Assembly: GCF_900156105.1 (NCBI RefSeq)
Contig: NZ_FTMS01000005.1
Location: 112,742 to 176,741 of the forward strand
From: Alkalispirochaeta americana
GTDB lineage: Bacteria; Spirochaetota; Spirochaetia; DSM-27196; Alkalispirochaetaceae
Reading direction: 5' to 3'
Length of the DNA stretch: 64,000 nucleotides
Under the pieces are notes generated by a model. The model was not told the DNA's origin, did not search any database, and was given only the letters and a program-made list of their open reading frames with translations. Of this stretch, positions 45,628-55,561 are shown piece by piece (position 1 is the stretch's first letter; the number at the start of each line of letters is the position of its first letter). The position numbers were made by a program, and so were the translations under genes.

Positions 45628-47148
45628 ATGGAAAAGATTCAGATTTTTGACACAACCCTGCGGGATGGCGAGCAATCACCCGGCGCGTCCATGGATGTGG
45701 AGCAGAAACTCGAGATAGCCCTGCAACTGGAGCAGCTGGGTGTTGACGTCATCGAGTCGGGTTTTCCCGTCTCTTCGCCGGAGCAGTTCCGGGCGTGCAA
45801 ACTGATCTCGGAGAACGTAAAGAACAGCACTATTGCCGCCCTGGCCCGGAGTACCGAAAAGGATATCGACGCCGCAGCCGACTCGATTGGCAAGGCTGCC
45901 CGCTCCCGAATTCACACCTTTGTCTCGACATCACCCATCCACAGGGAGTTCAAACTGAAAAAAACTCCCCAGGAGGTTATCGAGATGACCCGCAAAGCCG
46001 TGCGCTACGCCCGAAATCGCTGCGCCGAGGTCGAGTTCTCGCCGGAGGACGCCACGCGCACCGAACTGGATTTCCTGTGCAAGGTTCTGGAGGTGGCCAT
46101 TGAAGAGGGGGCAACTATCCTGAACATCCCCGACACCGTGGGGTATACCGTTCCCGACGAATACGCACAACTGATCACAACTATCCGAAACCGCGTGCCC
46201 AACATCGACAAGGCAATCCTGAGCGTCCACTGCCACAACGACCTTGGTCTCGCTGTGGCCAACACAATCAGTGCACTGAACGCCGGGGCCCGGCAGGCCG
46301 AGGTGACCATCAACGGCATCGGCGAACGGGCAGGAAACGCTGCCCTGGAAGAGGTTGTGATGGCCCTGAACGTTCGCAAGGACATCCTTGGCCTTGAAAC
46401 GGGAATCAACACGCGCCAGCTCTACACAACCTCGCGAATGCTTTCCACCATGATCGGCTTCCCTATTCCCCGCAACAAGGCGATCGTTGGCGAAAACGCC
46501 TTTGCCCACGAATCAGGCATACACCAGCACGGAATGCTCAGCCACCGGGAAACCTACGAGATCATGACCCCCCAATCGGTCGGTCGCGATACAACCAGGA
46601 TCGTCCTGGGCCGACACTCGGGGATGCACGGCTTCCGCAAACGCCTGGCGGAACTGAACATCATCATCAACGAGGAGGAGCTGAAGCGAGCCTACGAGGC
46701 GTTCCTGAAGGTAGCCGACCGAAAGAAGGAGATCTTCGACGAGGATTTGTTTACCATTGTCAGTGAACAGTTCGGCACCACCACAGGCTCTCTGGTTCTG
46801 GAGTATTTGCAGTTCCACTCGGGCAACACCTCGGTGCCCACCGCAACGGTGCGCATCAAGGATCAGCAGGAGATCTATGAAGAGGCCTCCACGGGAGACG
46901 GGCCTGTAGACGCCGCCTTCCGGGCAATAGAGCGGGCTCTGGATATTACGGCAACGCTCATTGAGTACAACGTTCAGGCTGTCACCCCCGGGAAACAGGC
47001 CATGGGAGAAACCTCGGTGATCATCGAGATCGACGGCCGCCGGGCAACGGGACGAGGCTCCAGCACCGACATTGTCGAAGCCAGTGCGAAAGCCTTCGTT
47101 AACGCCATCAGCAGATACAGACTACTCCAGGAGGTAGTACACCCATGA
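45628..47148 (+). CDS. leuA: 2-isopropylmalate synthase
   Basis: A 506-residue enzyme condensing acetyl-CoA and 2-oxoisovalerate, the first step of leucine synthesis. The TIM barrel has DTTLRDGEQSPGASM, EFSPEDATRTELDFL, SVHCHNDLGLAVAN (metal-binding His-His/Asn) and GIGERAGNAALEEVVMAL. HESGIHQHGML follows, and the C-terminal regulatory domain (~380-506) is the site of leucine feedback in relatives. AGAGAGG precedes ATG 45628. It is under the leader/attenuator and coupled to cimA by ATGA. Confidence 0.95.
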   Translation: MEKIQIFDTTLRDGEQSPGASMDVEQKLEIALQLEQLGVDVIESGFPVSSPEQFRACKLISENVKNSTIAALARSTEKDIDAAADSIGKAARSRIHTFVSTSPIHREFKLKKTPQEVIEMTRKAVRYARNRCAEVEFSPEDATRTELDFLCKVLEVAIEEGATILNIPDTVGYTVPDEYAQLITTIRNRVPNIDKAILSVHCHNDLGLAVANTISALNAGARQAEVTINGIGERAGNAALEEVVMALNVRKDILGLETGINTRQLYTTSRMLSTMIGFPIPRNKAIVGENAFAHESGIHQHGMLSHRETYEIMTPQSVGRDTTRIVLGRHSGMHGFRKRLAELNIIINEEELKRAYEAFLKVADRKKEIFDEDLFTIVSEQFGTTTGSLVLEYLQFHSGNTSVPTATVRIKDQQEIYEEASTGDGPVDAAFRAIERALDITATLIEYNVQAVTPGKQAMGETSVIIEIDGRRATGRGSSTDIVEASAKAFVNAISRYRLLQEVVHP

Positions 47149-48767
47149 TCAACCAAAGCAATCAGAATACCGGCCGTCAGGTCATGATCTACGACACCAC
47201 CCTGCGGGATGGAATGCAGGGTATCCAGGTCAGCTACACCCTGGATGACAAGATCAAGATCGCCCACGCCCTGGACGAGATGAAGATCGACTACATCGAG
47301 GGGGGCTTCCCCCTCTCGAACGAGAAGGAAGCGGCCTTTTTCAGGCAGATCAGAAAAGAATCACTCGGGCACGCCAAAATCGTCGCCTTCGGATCCACCC
47401 GACGGCCGGGAATGACCGCCGAAAAGGACCCCATGGTACGGGCTTTGGTGGACGCCGAGACCCCTGCGGTAATCGTGGTGGGAAAAACCTGGAAAGCCCA
47501 CGTCGAGACGGTCCTCAAAACTGACCAGGAAGAGAATCTGCGCATGATCTACGACTCTGTGCAGTTCCTCAAGTCCCAGGGACGGCAGGTCTTCTTTGAT
47601 CTGGAACATTTTTTCGACGGTTTTCGCGACGACCCCGCCTACGCGCTCCAAGTTCTCCAGGCAGGCAGCGACGCCGGGTCGGATTGCCTCATTCTCTGCG
47701 ACACCAACGGGGGAACCCTCCCCGGAGAGGTAACCCGCATCATCAGAAGCCTTCCCCGGGAGAAACTCTCCCCCCTGGGAGGGCACTTCCACGATGACTG
47801 CGGTGTGGCTATAGCAAACAGCCTTGCTGCCGTGGACGAGGGAGCTCTGCAGATTCAGGGAACGGTCAACGGCTGGGGGGAACGGTGCGGCAACGCCAAC
47901 CTTTGCAGTTTCATACCAAACATCGTCCTGAAAACTCCCCACCAGGCACACTGCGCCCCCCACATCCAGCGACTGACCCACCTCTCCCGCTTTGTAGCGG
48001 AAAAAGCAAACATCATCCCCGATCGAAGGATGCCCTACGTAGGTGACGCCGCTTTCACGCACAAAGCGGGACAGCACGCCGATGTGATCAACAAGGACTC
48101 CTCCTTGATGGAGCATATCGACAGCAGGCTTGTGGGAAACGAGCGGAGGATCGTCCTTTCGGAACTGGCAGGAAAATCAACAATTGTCGAGAAACTTCGG
48201 GAGTACGGAGACTTCACCAAACAATCACCGGTGGTGGATGAACTGACCCGCCTGCTAAAGCAGAAGGAAAACCAGGGGTTTGAGTACGAAGCAGCCGAGG
48301 CGAGCTTTGATCTGCTTATCCGGCGTGCCCTGAAGGTATACCAGCCACTCATTGCCCTGAGGAACTACCACCTGGAGAGCTATAAAACGGCGGAGATGCC
48401 CTCAAAAACGGTAGGCCGTCTGTTTCTTGAGACCCGGGGACGAGAGCTGCTGGGCGCATCGGTCTGCGTGGGACCCGTGGATACCCTGGACCACGCCCTG
48501 CGGGACGCCCTGGAGCCACTCTACCCCTGGCTCAAAAAAATCACCCTGAGTGACTACCGCGTGCGTGTACTCAACCCCGAGAGTGGCGTCTCTGCCAAGG
48601 TTCGAGTCTTCATTACCTACACTGACCACGACACCACCTGGGATACTGTTGGCGTCCACGAGAACATCGTGGAAGCCTCGTGGCAAGCCCTGGTGGACGC
48701 GATCGAGTTCTATTACAACACGATTATCCTGGCTGAAGAAGCCGCCCTGGAGGAAACTCCCGGCTGA
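47145..48767 (+). CDS. cimA: (R)-citramalate synthase
   Basis: A 540-residue LeuA-family enzyme that condenses pyruvate and acetyl-CoA to citramalate, giving a threonine-independent route to isoleucine. It differs from leuA in DTTLRDGMQGIQVSYTLDDK, GGHFHDDCGVAIANS and NGWGERCGNANLCS, the CimA-type pattern. AFTHKAGQHADVINK replaces the HESGIHQ block. The leucine-regulatory-like domain is at the C-terminus. ATGA overlap with leuA explains the Ile-rich as well as Leu-rich leader. Homocitrate synthase is less likely given the motifs. Confidence 0.9.
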   Translation: MINQSNQNTGRQVMIYDTTLRDGMQGIQVSYTLDDKIKIAHALDEMKIDYIEGGFPLSNEKEAAFFRQIRKESLGHAKIVAFGSTRRPGMTAEKDPMVRALVDAETPAVIVVGKTWKAHVETVLKTDQEENLRMIYDSVQFLKSQGRQVFFDLEHFFDGFRDDPAYALQVLQAGSDAGSDCLILCDTNGGTLPGEVTRIIRSLPREKLSPLGGHFHDDCGVAIANSLAAVDEGALQIQGTVNGWGERCGNANLCSFIPNIVLKTPHQAHCAPHIQRLTHLSRFVAEKANIIPDRRMPYVGDAAFTHKAGQHADVINKDSSLMEHIDSRLVGNERRIVLSELAGKSTIVEKLREYGDFTKQSPVVDELTRLLKQKENQGFEYEAAEASFDLLIRRALKVYQPLIALRNYHLESYKTAEMPSKTVGRLFLETRGRELLGASVCVGPVDTLDHALRDALEPLYPWLKKITLSDYRVRVLNPESGVSAKVRVFITYTDHDTTWDTVGVHENIVEASWQALVDAIEFYYNTIILAEEAALEETPG

Positions 48768-48774
48768 CCGACAG

Positions 48775-48798
48775 GGGAGCGGGAAAACCCCCGCTCCC
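48775..48798. terminator. Hairpin between convergent cimA and carB
   Basis: GGGAGCGGG (48775-48783), a 6-nt loop and CCCGCTCCC (48790-48798): a perfect 9-bp stem without a T-run. Confidence 0.45.
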
Positions 48799-48809
48799 GT
48801 CCTGCACGA

Positions 48810-51800
48810 TCAGGCCCTGTCCTTCAAGGACACTCCTTCGGGGAGGGGCTGCACATGAACGCTCCCTTTGCGCAAATACTGAATCGCCTCCACCGCTGCC
48901 TGGGCAGCCGAGATGGTGGTGGTATAGGGTATCCGCTGCTGAAGTGCCGCGATTCGGAGGTAATCATCATCGGCCTGGCTAAACCGCCCCAGGGGAGTAT
49001 TAATCACCAGATCAATGCGTCCCGATTCCAGATGATCCAGGATGTGGGGGTGTCCCTCGTGGACCTTCAAGACAACCTCGGCCATGATCCCCTGCTCAAA
49101 GAGAAAGGCTGCTGTTCCCCGGGTGGCCGCCAGGGAGAAGCCGTTTTTCTGGAGATCACGCACCACCGGCACCAGAGCCTCCTTGTCCGAATCGTGAACA
49201 GATACGAAGACCCGCCCCTTTCGCGGTAAAGGTGTACCGGCAGCAGCAGTCGCCTTGGCAAAGGCCTCACCGAAAGAGGCGCCAATCCCGATCGTCTCTC
49301 CGGTGGAACGCATCTCCGGCCCCAACAACGGATCGTGGCCCATAAATCGGTCAAAGCTGAACATTGCCTCCTTGACGGCCCATCCCACGATGCACCGTCC
49401 CCGGGCGACCCCCGAACCCGGCACGGCAGGATCGAAAATCTTCTGGACCAGCCCCTGATCCACCAGGTTCTCGCCCTCCCAGAGACGAACCACGGCCTCG
49501 ACCAGGTTAACCCCGGAAGATTTGGAGAGATACGGTACCGTTCGCGAGGCCCGGGGGTTTACCTCCAGAAGATAGAGCTCTCCCCGCTGCACCGCAAACT
49601 GGATATTCAGAAAGCCCCGCACTTTCAAGGCTCGTGCCACTGCTGCTGCGGCACCTACCATCGCCTCTTCCACAACGGCATCCGAGTGGTACGGAGGAAA
49701 GACGCAGGCGGAATCTCCCGAATGAACCCCTGCAGCCTCGATGTGCTGCATGATTCCGCCCACATAGACGTTTTCTCCGTCCGAGACGGCATCCAGGTCG
49801 TATTCAAAGGCGTCTTCAAGAAACTGATCCACCAGAATGGGCCGCTCCGGGGAGAATTCCACCGGGCCCTCGAGATACCGCTTCAGCTCCTCCTCGGTGT
49901 AGGCAATCATCATGGACCGCCCTCCCAGAACAAAGGAGGGGCGAAGCAGAACAGGATAGCCGATTCGCGCTGCCTCCCGGCACACCTCCTGGGGAGTTCC
50001 GGCCATACTGTTCCGGGGCTGCTGAAGCCCCAGCCTGTTCAGAAGGTCCGCGAACCTGGCCCGATCTTCGGCAGTATCTATCCCTTCAAGGGAGGTGCCC
50101 AGAATCTCGGCCCCCGCCTCTTCCAGAGCCCGGGCCATGTTGAGCGGCGTCTGACCACCCAACTGGACAACAACCCGACGGATCCCCTCCTTTCGGAGGA
50201 TGCCTTTAATATCCCCGGCCGTAAGAGGCTCCAGATACAGACGGTCGGAGATATTGTAATCCGTGGAGACAGTCTCGGGGTTGGAGTTCACCATGACAGT
50301 CTTGCGTCCCAGTCGTCGAAAGGCCATGGAGGAGAGGGTGCAACAGGTGTCGAACTCCAATCCCTGACCGATCCGGTTGGGACCGCTGCCGATCACAAGA
50401 ACCCCCTCAGGGCCGACCGGTTCACCCTCATCCTCCTCTCCCCAGGTGGAATAGAAATAGGGGGTCTCTGCCTCGAACTCTCCGGCGCAGGTATCCACCA
50501 GATGGTAAACACTATGCAGGCCCAGTTCCTCCCGCCTGCCAGCGATCTCTCCCGAGGAAACACTGCAGAGCGCCGCAATTCTCCCGTCGGTGAGCCCCGC
50601 CTGGAGCGCCCTCAGGAGCAACTCTTTCTCCAGCGGCCGGGGAGCGTCGGCAATCTCCTTCTCGAGGAAGGCCAGCTCCCGAAAAATGTCGAGGAACCAG
50701 TGATCGTAGCCGCTTTCGTCGTAGATCCAGGCCAGGAGCGGTTCCAGTTCCTGCTCTTCTGCCACAGCACGACGAATCAGGGAGTAGATCGCAAAAATCC
50801 TGCGGGGATGCAGCGTGCTTACCATGGTCTTGAGCTCTTCCCGAGAGTATTCAGGAAGATCCTGAAGCCCCTCGAAGCCATACTCGGCGGCGCGAATCGC
50901 CTTGTTGAGGGCTTCCAGAGCGGTGCGGCCCAGGGCCAGAGACTCTCCCACAGACTTCATCTGCGTTCCCAGTGAGGCATAGCCCGAGGGAAACTTCTCG
51001 AGCTCGAAACGGGGAACCTTCACAGCCGTGTAATCCAGGGTTGGTTCGAAACAGGACACGGTTTTCCCGGTGATCTCGTTGACCACCTCATCCAGAGTGC
51101 AGCCCACAGCCAGGCGAGCCGAGGCCCGGGCGATGGGGAAACCCGTGGCTTTACTGGCCAAGGCAGAGCTGCGGGAGACCCGGGGATTCATCTCGATCAC
51201 AACCATGCGGCCGTCGACGGGGTTCAAACCGAACTGGACGTTCGACCCCCCACAGTCCACCCCTACAGCTCTCAGAATATCAATCGCAGCGGTTCTCATC
51301 CGCTGGTACTCCCGGTCGCTCAGGGTCTGAACAGGGGCAATGGTAATACTGTCCCCGGTGTGAACCCCCATGGGATCGATGTTTTCGATGGAGCAGACGA
51401 TCACGGCGTTATCAGCGGCGTCACGCATCACCTCCAGCTCGAACTCTTTCCAGCCCAAAAGCGATTCTTCCACCAAAGCGGTATGGACGGGACTTTCGGC
51501 CAAGGCATGTCGGATCGCCTTGCGCGCCTCCTCTGCCGTAGCAGCGATGCTCCCGCCCTTCCCTCCCAGGGTATAACTGGGACGGATTATCAGAGGCAAT
51601 CCAAATTGCCCCATCATTCGCTCTCCCTCTTCCAGGCTCCCCACCAGGGCGCTGAGAGGGCTCTCAAGACCGATGGAGTCCATGAGCTTCTTGAACTCAC
51701 CCCGGTCCTCGGCAAGGCGAATCGAATCTATTCCTGCTCCGATAATCTCCACACCATACTTCCGGAATACACCAGCGGCATCCAGATCCATGGCAAGATT

Positions 51801-52088
51801 GAGCGCCGTTTGCCCGCCCATGGTGGCGAGAACAGCATCGGGCCGTTCCTTCCGGATAATCTCCTCGAGATATTCCACCTCCAGAGGCTCCATGTAAATC
51901 GCGTCGGCCGTGCCTGGTGTGGTCATGACCGTGGCGGGGTTGGGGTTCACCAGAATCACCCGGTACCCCTCTTCACGCAGAACAGTTACTGCCTGATTTC
52001 CTGAATAGTCGAATTCGCAGGCCTGACCGATTACGATGGGACCGCTACCGATCACCAGAATGGACTTGATATCTCGTCGTGCGGGCAT
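48810..52088 (-). CDS. carB: Carbamoyl-phosphate synthase large subunit
   Basis: A 1092-residue subunit that makes carbamoyl phosphate from bicarbonate, ATP and ammonia delivered by CarA, for arginine and pyrimidine synthesis. Two homologous ATP-grasp halves are visible, each beginning with the same type of motif (VIGSGPIVIGQACEFDYSG and VIGSGPNRIGQGLEFD). The C-terminal allosteric MGS-like domain is present (GRVFVSVHDSDKEALVPVVR). Length is standard. The ATG starts one base after the carA stop. Confidence 0.97.
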   Translation of the reverse strand: MPARRDIKSILVIGSGPIVIGQACEFDYSGNQAVTVLREEGYRVILVNPNPATVMTTPGTADAIYMEPLEVEYLEEIIRKERPDAVLATMGGQTALNLAMDLDAAGVFRKYGVEIIGAGIDSIRLAEDRGEFKKLMDSIGLESPLSALVGSLEEGERMMGQFGLPLIIRPSYTLGGKGGSIAATAEEARKAIRHALAESPVHTALVEESLLGWKEFELEVMRDAADNAVIVCSIENIDPMGVHTGDSITIAPVQTLSDREYQRMRTAAIDILRAVGVDCGGSNVQFGLNPVDGRMVVIEMNPRVSRSSALASKATGFPIARASARLAVGCTLDEVVNEITGKTVSCFEPTLDYTAVKVPRFELEKFPSGYASLGTQMKSVGESLALGRTALEALNKAIRAAEYGFEGLQDLPEYSREELKTMVSTLHPRRIFAIYSLIRRAVAEEQELEPLLAWIYDESGYDHWFLDIFRELAFLEKEIADAPRPLEKELLLRALQAGLTDGRIAALCSVSSGEIAGRREELGLHSVYHLVDTCAGEFEAETPYFYSTWGEEDEGEPVGPEGVLVIGSGPNRIGQGLEFDTCCTLSSMAFRRLGRKTVMVNSNPETVSTDYNISDRLYLEPLTAGDIKGILRKEGIRRVVVQLGGQTPLNMARALEEAGAEILGTSLEGIDTAEDRARFADLLNRLGLQQPRNSMAGTPQEVCREAARIGYPVLLRPSFVLGGRSMMIAYTEEELKRYLEGPVEFSPERPILVDQFLEDAFEYDLDAVSDGENVYVGGIMQHIEAAGVHSGDSACVFPPYHSDAVVEEAMVGAAAAVARALKVRGFLNIQFAVQRGELYLLEVNPRASRTVPYLSKSSGVNLVEAVVRLWEGENLVDQGLVQKIFDPAVPGSGVARGRCIVGWAVKEAMFSFDRFMGHDPLLGPEMRSTGETIGIGASFGEAFAKATAAAGTPLPRKGRVFVSVHDSDKEALVPVVRDLQKNGFSLAATRGTAAFLFEQGIMAEVVLKVHEGHPHILDHLESGRIDLVINTPLGRFSQADDDYLRIAALQQRIPYTTTISAAQAAVEAIQYLRKGSVHVQPLPEGVSLKDRA

Positions 52089-52089
52089 C

Positions 52090-53382
52090 TCAGATCACCT
52101 CCAAAAAAGCAGAAAAAATCCAGCGGCTGTCAATCGGCCCGGGAGCACTCTCGGGGTGGAACTGGGCGGTACGAATACGCCGACGCTCATCCCACAGCCC
52201 CTCAACCGTGTTATCGTTGGCGTTGCGGAACCACACAAGCACCCCCTCGGGCAGAGACTCCTCCCGCACGGCAAAGCCGTGATTCTGGCTGGTAACAAAG
52301 ACACGTCCTTTTTCGCGTTCTCCCTGCCAGACCTCTTCCCGAACGGGATGATTTACCCCGTGATGGCCAAACTTCATTTTGAAGGTTTCGGCTCCCACAG
52401 CCTCGGCGATGATCTGGTGGCCCAGACAGATACCCAAAAGTGGCGTTTTCCCCAGGAGTTTTCGAACCTGCTCAACCTGATGACCGAGGACGGCCGGATC
52501 GCCCGGGCCGTTGGAGATCATCACGGCGTCACCTCCTGCGGCCAGAAGCTCCTCGGCCGTGGCCGAGGCAGGAAAGAGCGTAAGAGAGCACCCGAGATCA
52601 TGAAACTCTCGCAGAATATTGGCTTTGGCTCCGCAGTCGTAGAAAACAATGTGGCGCCCCTGGTCCGTGCCGGCAGCCGCGCCCGAGGTTGAAGCTGAAG
52701 TTGAAGTTAAAGCTGAAGGTGAAGTCGAGGAAGCAGGGAGATGGACCATCGAGGCCGTTCCCACCGTATCGATCAGGCCCCGCCCCTCCATGGCGGGAAA
52801 GTCCCGCAGAAGCTTCAGAGCCAGTTCCGTCTCTTCGGGAGTGAGATCACTCCCCTGTGCGGGACGACAGACAAGACCGTTCCTGCTTCCGCGTCTGCGC
52901 AAATCCAGGGTGAGTGCCCGCGTGTCGACCCCGGTAAGACCGGTGATACTATTCCTGGCCAGATAGTCAGCAAGTTTTGTCCGTCCCTCCGGTACCGGAC
53001 CTTTGTAGAGACTTCGCACTATCAGCGCAGCGGGCTTCACCTTGCGTGCCCTGGCCGATTGGGAGCGCCCCTCCTGAGGACCGGTTTCCGACCAGGCCTC
53101 GTCTATGCCGTAATTTCCGGCGTGGGGGTACGTCATGACAACGATCTGCCCGGTATAGGAAGGATCTGTCAGGACCTCTCCATAACCGCTCATGGCGGTA
53201 TTGAAGACTACCTCTCCAATGTCGCGCAATCGACAGGAGAGATCGGATCGTCCCCCCTCTCTCCCTTCACGGCCCTCGTGCGCAGCAGCGCCAGCCATCT
53301 CCTCTAGCGTTGGTGCCGGGGCACCGAAGGATTTCCCCGGGAATACCGTTCCATCTGACAGAATGAGTAGTGCGTGATCCAA
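52090..53382 (-). CDS. carA: Carbamoyl-phosphate synthase small (glutaminase) subunit
   Basis: A 430-residue glutaminase. The N-terminal CarA domain (GEVVFNTAMSGYGEVLTDPS) is followed by the class I amidotransferase with the nucleophilic Cys in LLGICLGHQIIAE and the His/Glu pair in TAQFHPESAPGP. It is longer than usual because of a charged insert near residue 40 and a low-complexity Ser/Thr/Ala linker at about residues 218-238 between the domains. The start is TTG 53382, seven bases after AAGGAG; no ATG is available nearby. Confidence 0.95.
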   Translation of the reverse strand: MDHALLILSDGTVFPGKSFGAPAPTLEEMAGAAAHEGREGREGGRSDLSCRLRDIGEVVFNTAMSGYGEVLTDPSYTGQIVVMTYPHAGNYGIDEAWSETGPQEGRSQSARARKVKPAALIVRSLYKGPVPEGRTKLADYLARNSITGLTGVDTRALTLDLRRRGSRNGLVCRPAQGSDLTPEETELALKLLRDFPAMEGRGLIDTVGTASMVHLPASSTSPSALTSTSASTSGAAAGTDQGRHIVFYDCGAKANILREFHDLGCSLTLFPASATAEELLAAGGDAVMISNGPGDPAVLGHQVEQVRKLLGKTPLLGICLGHQIIAEAVGAETFKMKFGHHGVNHPVREEVWQGEREKGRVFVTSQNHGFAVREESLPEGVLVWFRNANDNTVEGLWDERRRIRTAQFHPESAPGPIDSRWIFSAFLEVI

Positions 53383-53501
53383 CCTGGTCTCCTTTTCGTG
53401 TGCTTCGCGATTGTGCCCGGTCAGGAGGGACCGTTACAAGTGCCCGAGAACGGTAAATTGCACAATAGTGAGGGTGTCGAAAGTGGAGAAACAGCAGATA
53501 C

Positions 53502-53786
53502 TTAGAGTCGGACCTGATCGTTGACGAGGGTAAAGTCAGATTCAACAAGGCGCTGTAAATCTTCAAGGGCTGCTTCCTCGTCGGGGCCGTCAGCCTGGAT
53601 CTCTATCTCCTGCCCCTGACAGACATTCAGGAGGATCATCTTGATAATGTTCTTTGCGTCAGCGCAAGCACCATTCTTCCTGACTGTTATGGCGCTCTGA
53701 TAGAGTTTCGCCGTGCGGACAAAAAGGTCCGCCGGCCTGCTGTGGATACCCGTTTTTGTCAGTACCGAGAGTGTAGTTGATCGCAC
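53502..53786 (-). CDS. ptsH: HPr-family phosphocarrier with Asn46 instead of Ser46
   Basis: A 94-residue HPr. His15 in TKTGIHSRPADLF is the site phosphorylated by EI. The regulatory-serine position, in the AKS-I motif of other HPr proteins, reads DAKNIIKMILLNV, with Asn at residue 46, so control by HPr kinase at that site is not possible. The start is GTG 53786 with AGGAA six bases upstream. It overlaps the end of ptsI by 28 nt, so it is coupled to it. NPr-like function in a regulatory PTS is likely. Confidence 0.88.
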   Translation of the reverse strand: MRSTTLSVLTKTGIHSRPADLFVRTAKLYQSAITVRKNGACADAKNIIKMILLNVCQGQEIEIQADGPDEEAALEDLQRLVESDFTLVNDQVRL

Positions 53787-55561
53787 AGACCGTTCCTTTC
53801 ACAAGCTATTGCCGGGTTAGACGAGAGTTCAGCCGATTTGAGCCGATACCGTTCATCAAGAAGCGCGCGAATATCCCCGTGGGAGACAGACGCCAGGACG
53901 CTATCAGCCAGGAGAGCAGCTTCCTGAAGGGGGGTGGTCCGAACCAGCCATGTGGCCTCGGCCAACTGCCACGGCAACATGCTCAACTCACGAACTCCCA
54001 GGCCAATCAGGGCCGGGATCGCCAGGGGATCTCCCCCCAACTCACCGCACACACCCACCCAGCGGCGGTGACGCCGGGCAGCCTCAACCACCTGCCGTAT
54101 AGCAAGAAACACCGCAGGATCATATATGCGGTAGTACCGGGAGACATCACCGTTCAAACGATCCGCCGCCAACAGATACTGGGTAAGATCATTCGTTCCG
54201 ATGCTGAAAAAATCAACCCGCTGGGCCAAAGCATCGGCCATCCACACCGCCGAAGGAACCTCCACAGTAATCCCGATCTCCATGCCGGGGTCAAAGGGTA
54301 TCCTCTCTCGCACCAGCTCCTGGCGAGCCACTTCGATCATCTCGAGAGCCTCTTCAAGCTCCGGAACCCCTCCTACCAGAGGCAGCATGAGTTTCACCGA
54401 TCCAAATGCACTGGCTCGCAGAATGGCCCGAAGCTGGGGAAGAAAGAGCTCCGGCCGGGCCAGACACAGGCGAATTCCCCGGTTCCCCAGAAAGGGATTG
54501 TCTTCGCGGGCTGCGGGAATTGAGGCCACCTGTTTATCCCCCCCCACGTCCAGGGTCCGAATGATTACAAAGCCCCGGGAAAAGGCCTTGGCGGCTTTCC
54601 GGTACGCCTGAAACTGAGTCTCTTCCGAGGGAATCCGGGAGGAGCCAAGAAAGAGAAACTCGCTGCGATAGAGACCCACGCTACAGGCCCCGGCGGTGCA
54701 GGCCGAATCGATCTCCTGGCTGGACCCCAGGTTCACCGAGAGGGTTACCTCTTCACCATCGGGCGTAACCGTTTCCTGGCCGCGATAGTCCTCGACCCTG
54801 GATCGCCAGGCTACCTGCAGGGCCTTTCGGGAACGCACATGCTGCAGCATGCGCCGGGGCGGATTCACCATAACCCGAGCGATCTCCCGGTCGCCTCCGT
54901 CGAGCACTACCTGATCGTGAAAAGCGATTCCGGCCATCGCCCCGGAAACCCCCACGGCAGCAGGAATTTTGAGACTCTTCGCAAGAATTGCCACGTGAGA
55001 GGCGACACCGCCCCGTTCGGTAACAATAGCTACGACACGATCGGTATCCAGCATGGCCGTATCGCTGGGATAGAGATCCCGGGCAACAATAATCGACCCC
55101 TGGGGAAGATCGGAAAGATCAGCCGCCGGCAGCCCGAAAAGATTGCGCCGTATTCGCCTTGCCACATCCTCCAGATCAGCCGAGCGGGCCCGGTTATGAT
55201 CTTCGCTGTCGAGCTCCGCAAAAAGTTGTATATACTGGTTAAAGACAAGCTGAACCGCTCCCTCGGCAGAAAAGGAGCGATCCCGAATCAGGGACTCCAC
55301 CTCGGCAAGCATCGCTTCATCTTCGGCGATCGTCTGCTGGGAGCGGAAAATATGGGCAAAGTGGCTGCCCAGCCGCTCTTTCACCCGATCCTGAAGTCGC
55401 TCAAGTTCTCCAATGGAGGCTGCCAGGGCGCCCCTCAGACGAGACATCTCCTGATCGGGGGTTCCGATGTCCCGATTACCGGGAGTGGTCAAGGGAGGGG
55501 CAAAGAGCACCGCCTGCCCCAGGGCAATGCCGGGAGACGCCACCAGGCCGGTCAGTTGCAT
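53759..55561 (-). CDS. ptsI: PTS enzyme I (phosphoenolpyruvate-protein phosphotransferase)
   Basis: A 600-residue enzyme that passes phosphate from PEP to HPr. The active-site His lies in TERGGVASHVAILAKSL (relatives usually have GGRTSHTAI). PEP-binding blocks are GLYRSEFLFLGSS, RTLDVGGDKQ, FSIGTNDLTQYLLA and GVCGELGGDP with the conserved Cys. Its start overlaps the EIIA gene by 10 nt. Confidence 0.95.
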   Translation of the reverse strand: MQLTGLVASPGIALGQAVLFAPPLTTPGNRDIGTPDQEMSRLRGALAASIGELERLQDRVKERLGSHFAHIFRSQQTIAEDEAMLAEVESLIRDRSFSAEGAVQLVFNQYIQLFAELDSEDHNRARSADLEDVARRIRRNLFGLPAADLSDLPQGSIIVARDLYPSDTAMLDTDRVVAIVTERGGVASHVAILAKSLKIPAAVGVSGAMAGIAFHDQVVLDGGDREIARVMVNPPRRMLQHVRSRKALQVAWRSRVEDYRGQETVTPDGEEVTLSVNLGSSQEIDSACTAGACSVGLYRSEFLFLGSSRIPSEETQFQAYRKAAKAFSRGFVIIRTLDVGGDKQVASIPAAREDNPFLGNRGIRLCLARPELFLPQLRAILRASAFGSVKLMLPLVGGVPELEEALEMIEVARQELVRERIPFDPGMEIGITVEVPSAVWMADALAQRVDFFSIGTNDLTQYLLAADRLNGDVSRYYRIYDPAVFLAIRQVVEAARRHRRWVGVCGELGGDPLAIPALIGLGVRELSMLPWQLAEATWLVRTTPLQEAALLADSVLASVSHGDIRALLDERYRLKSAELSSNPAIACERNGLCDQLHSRY

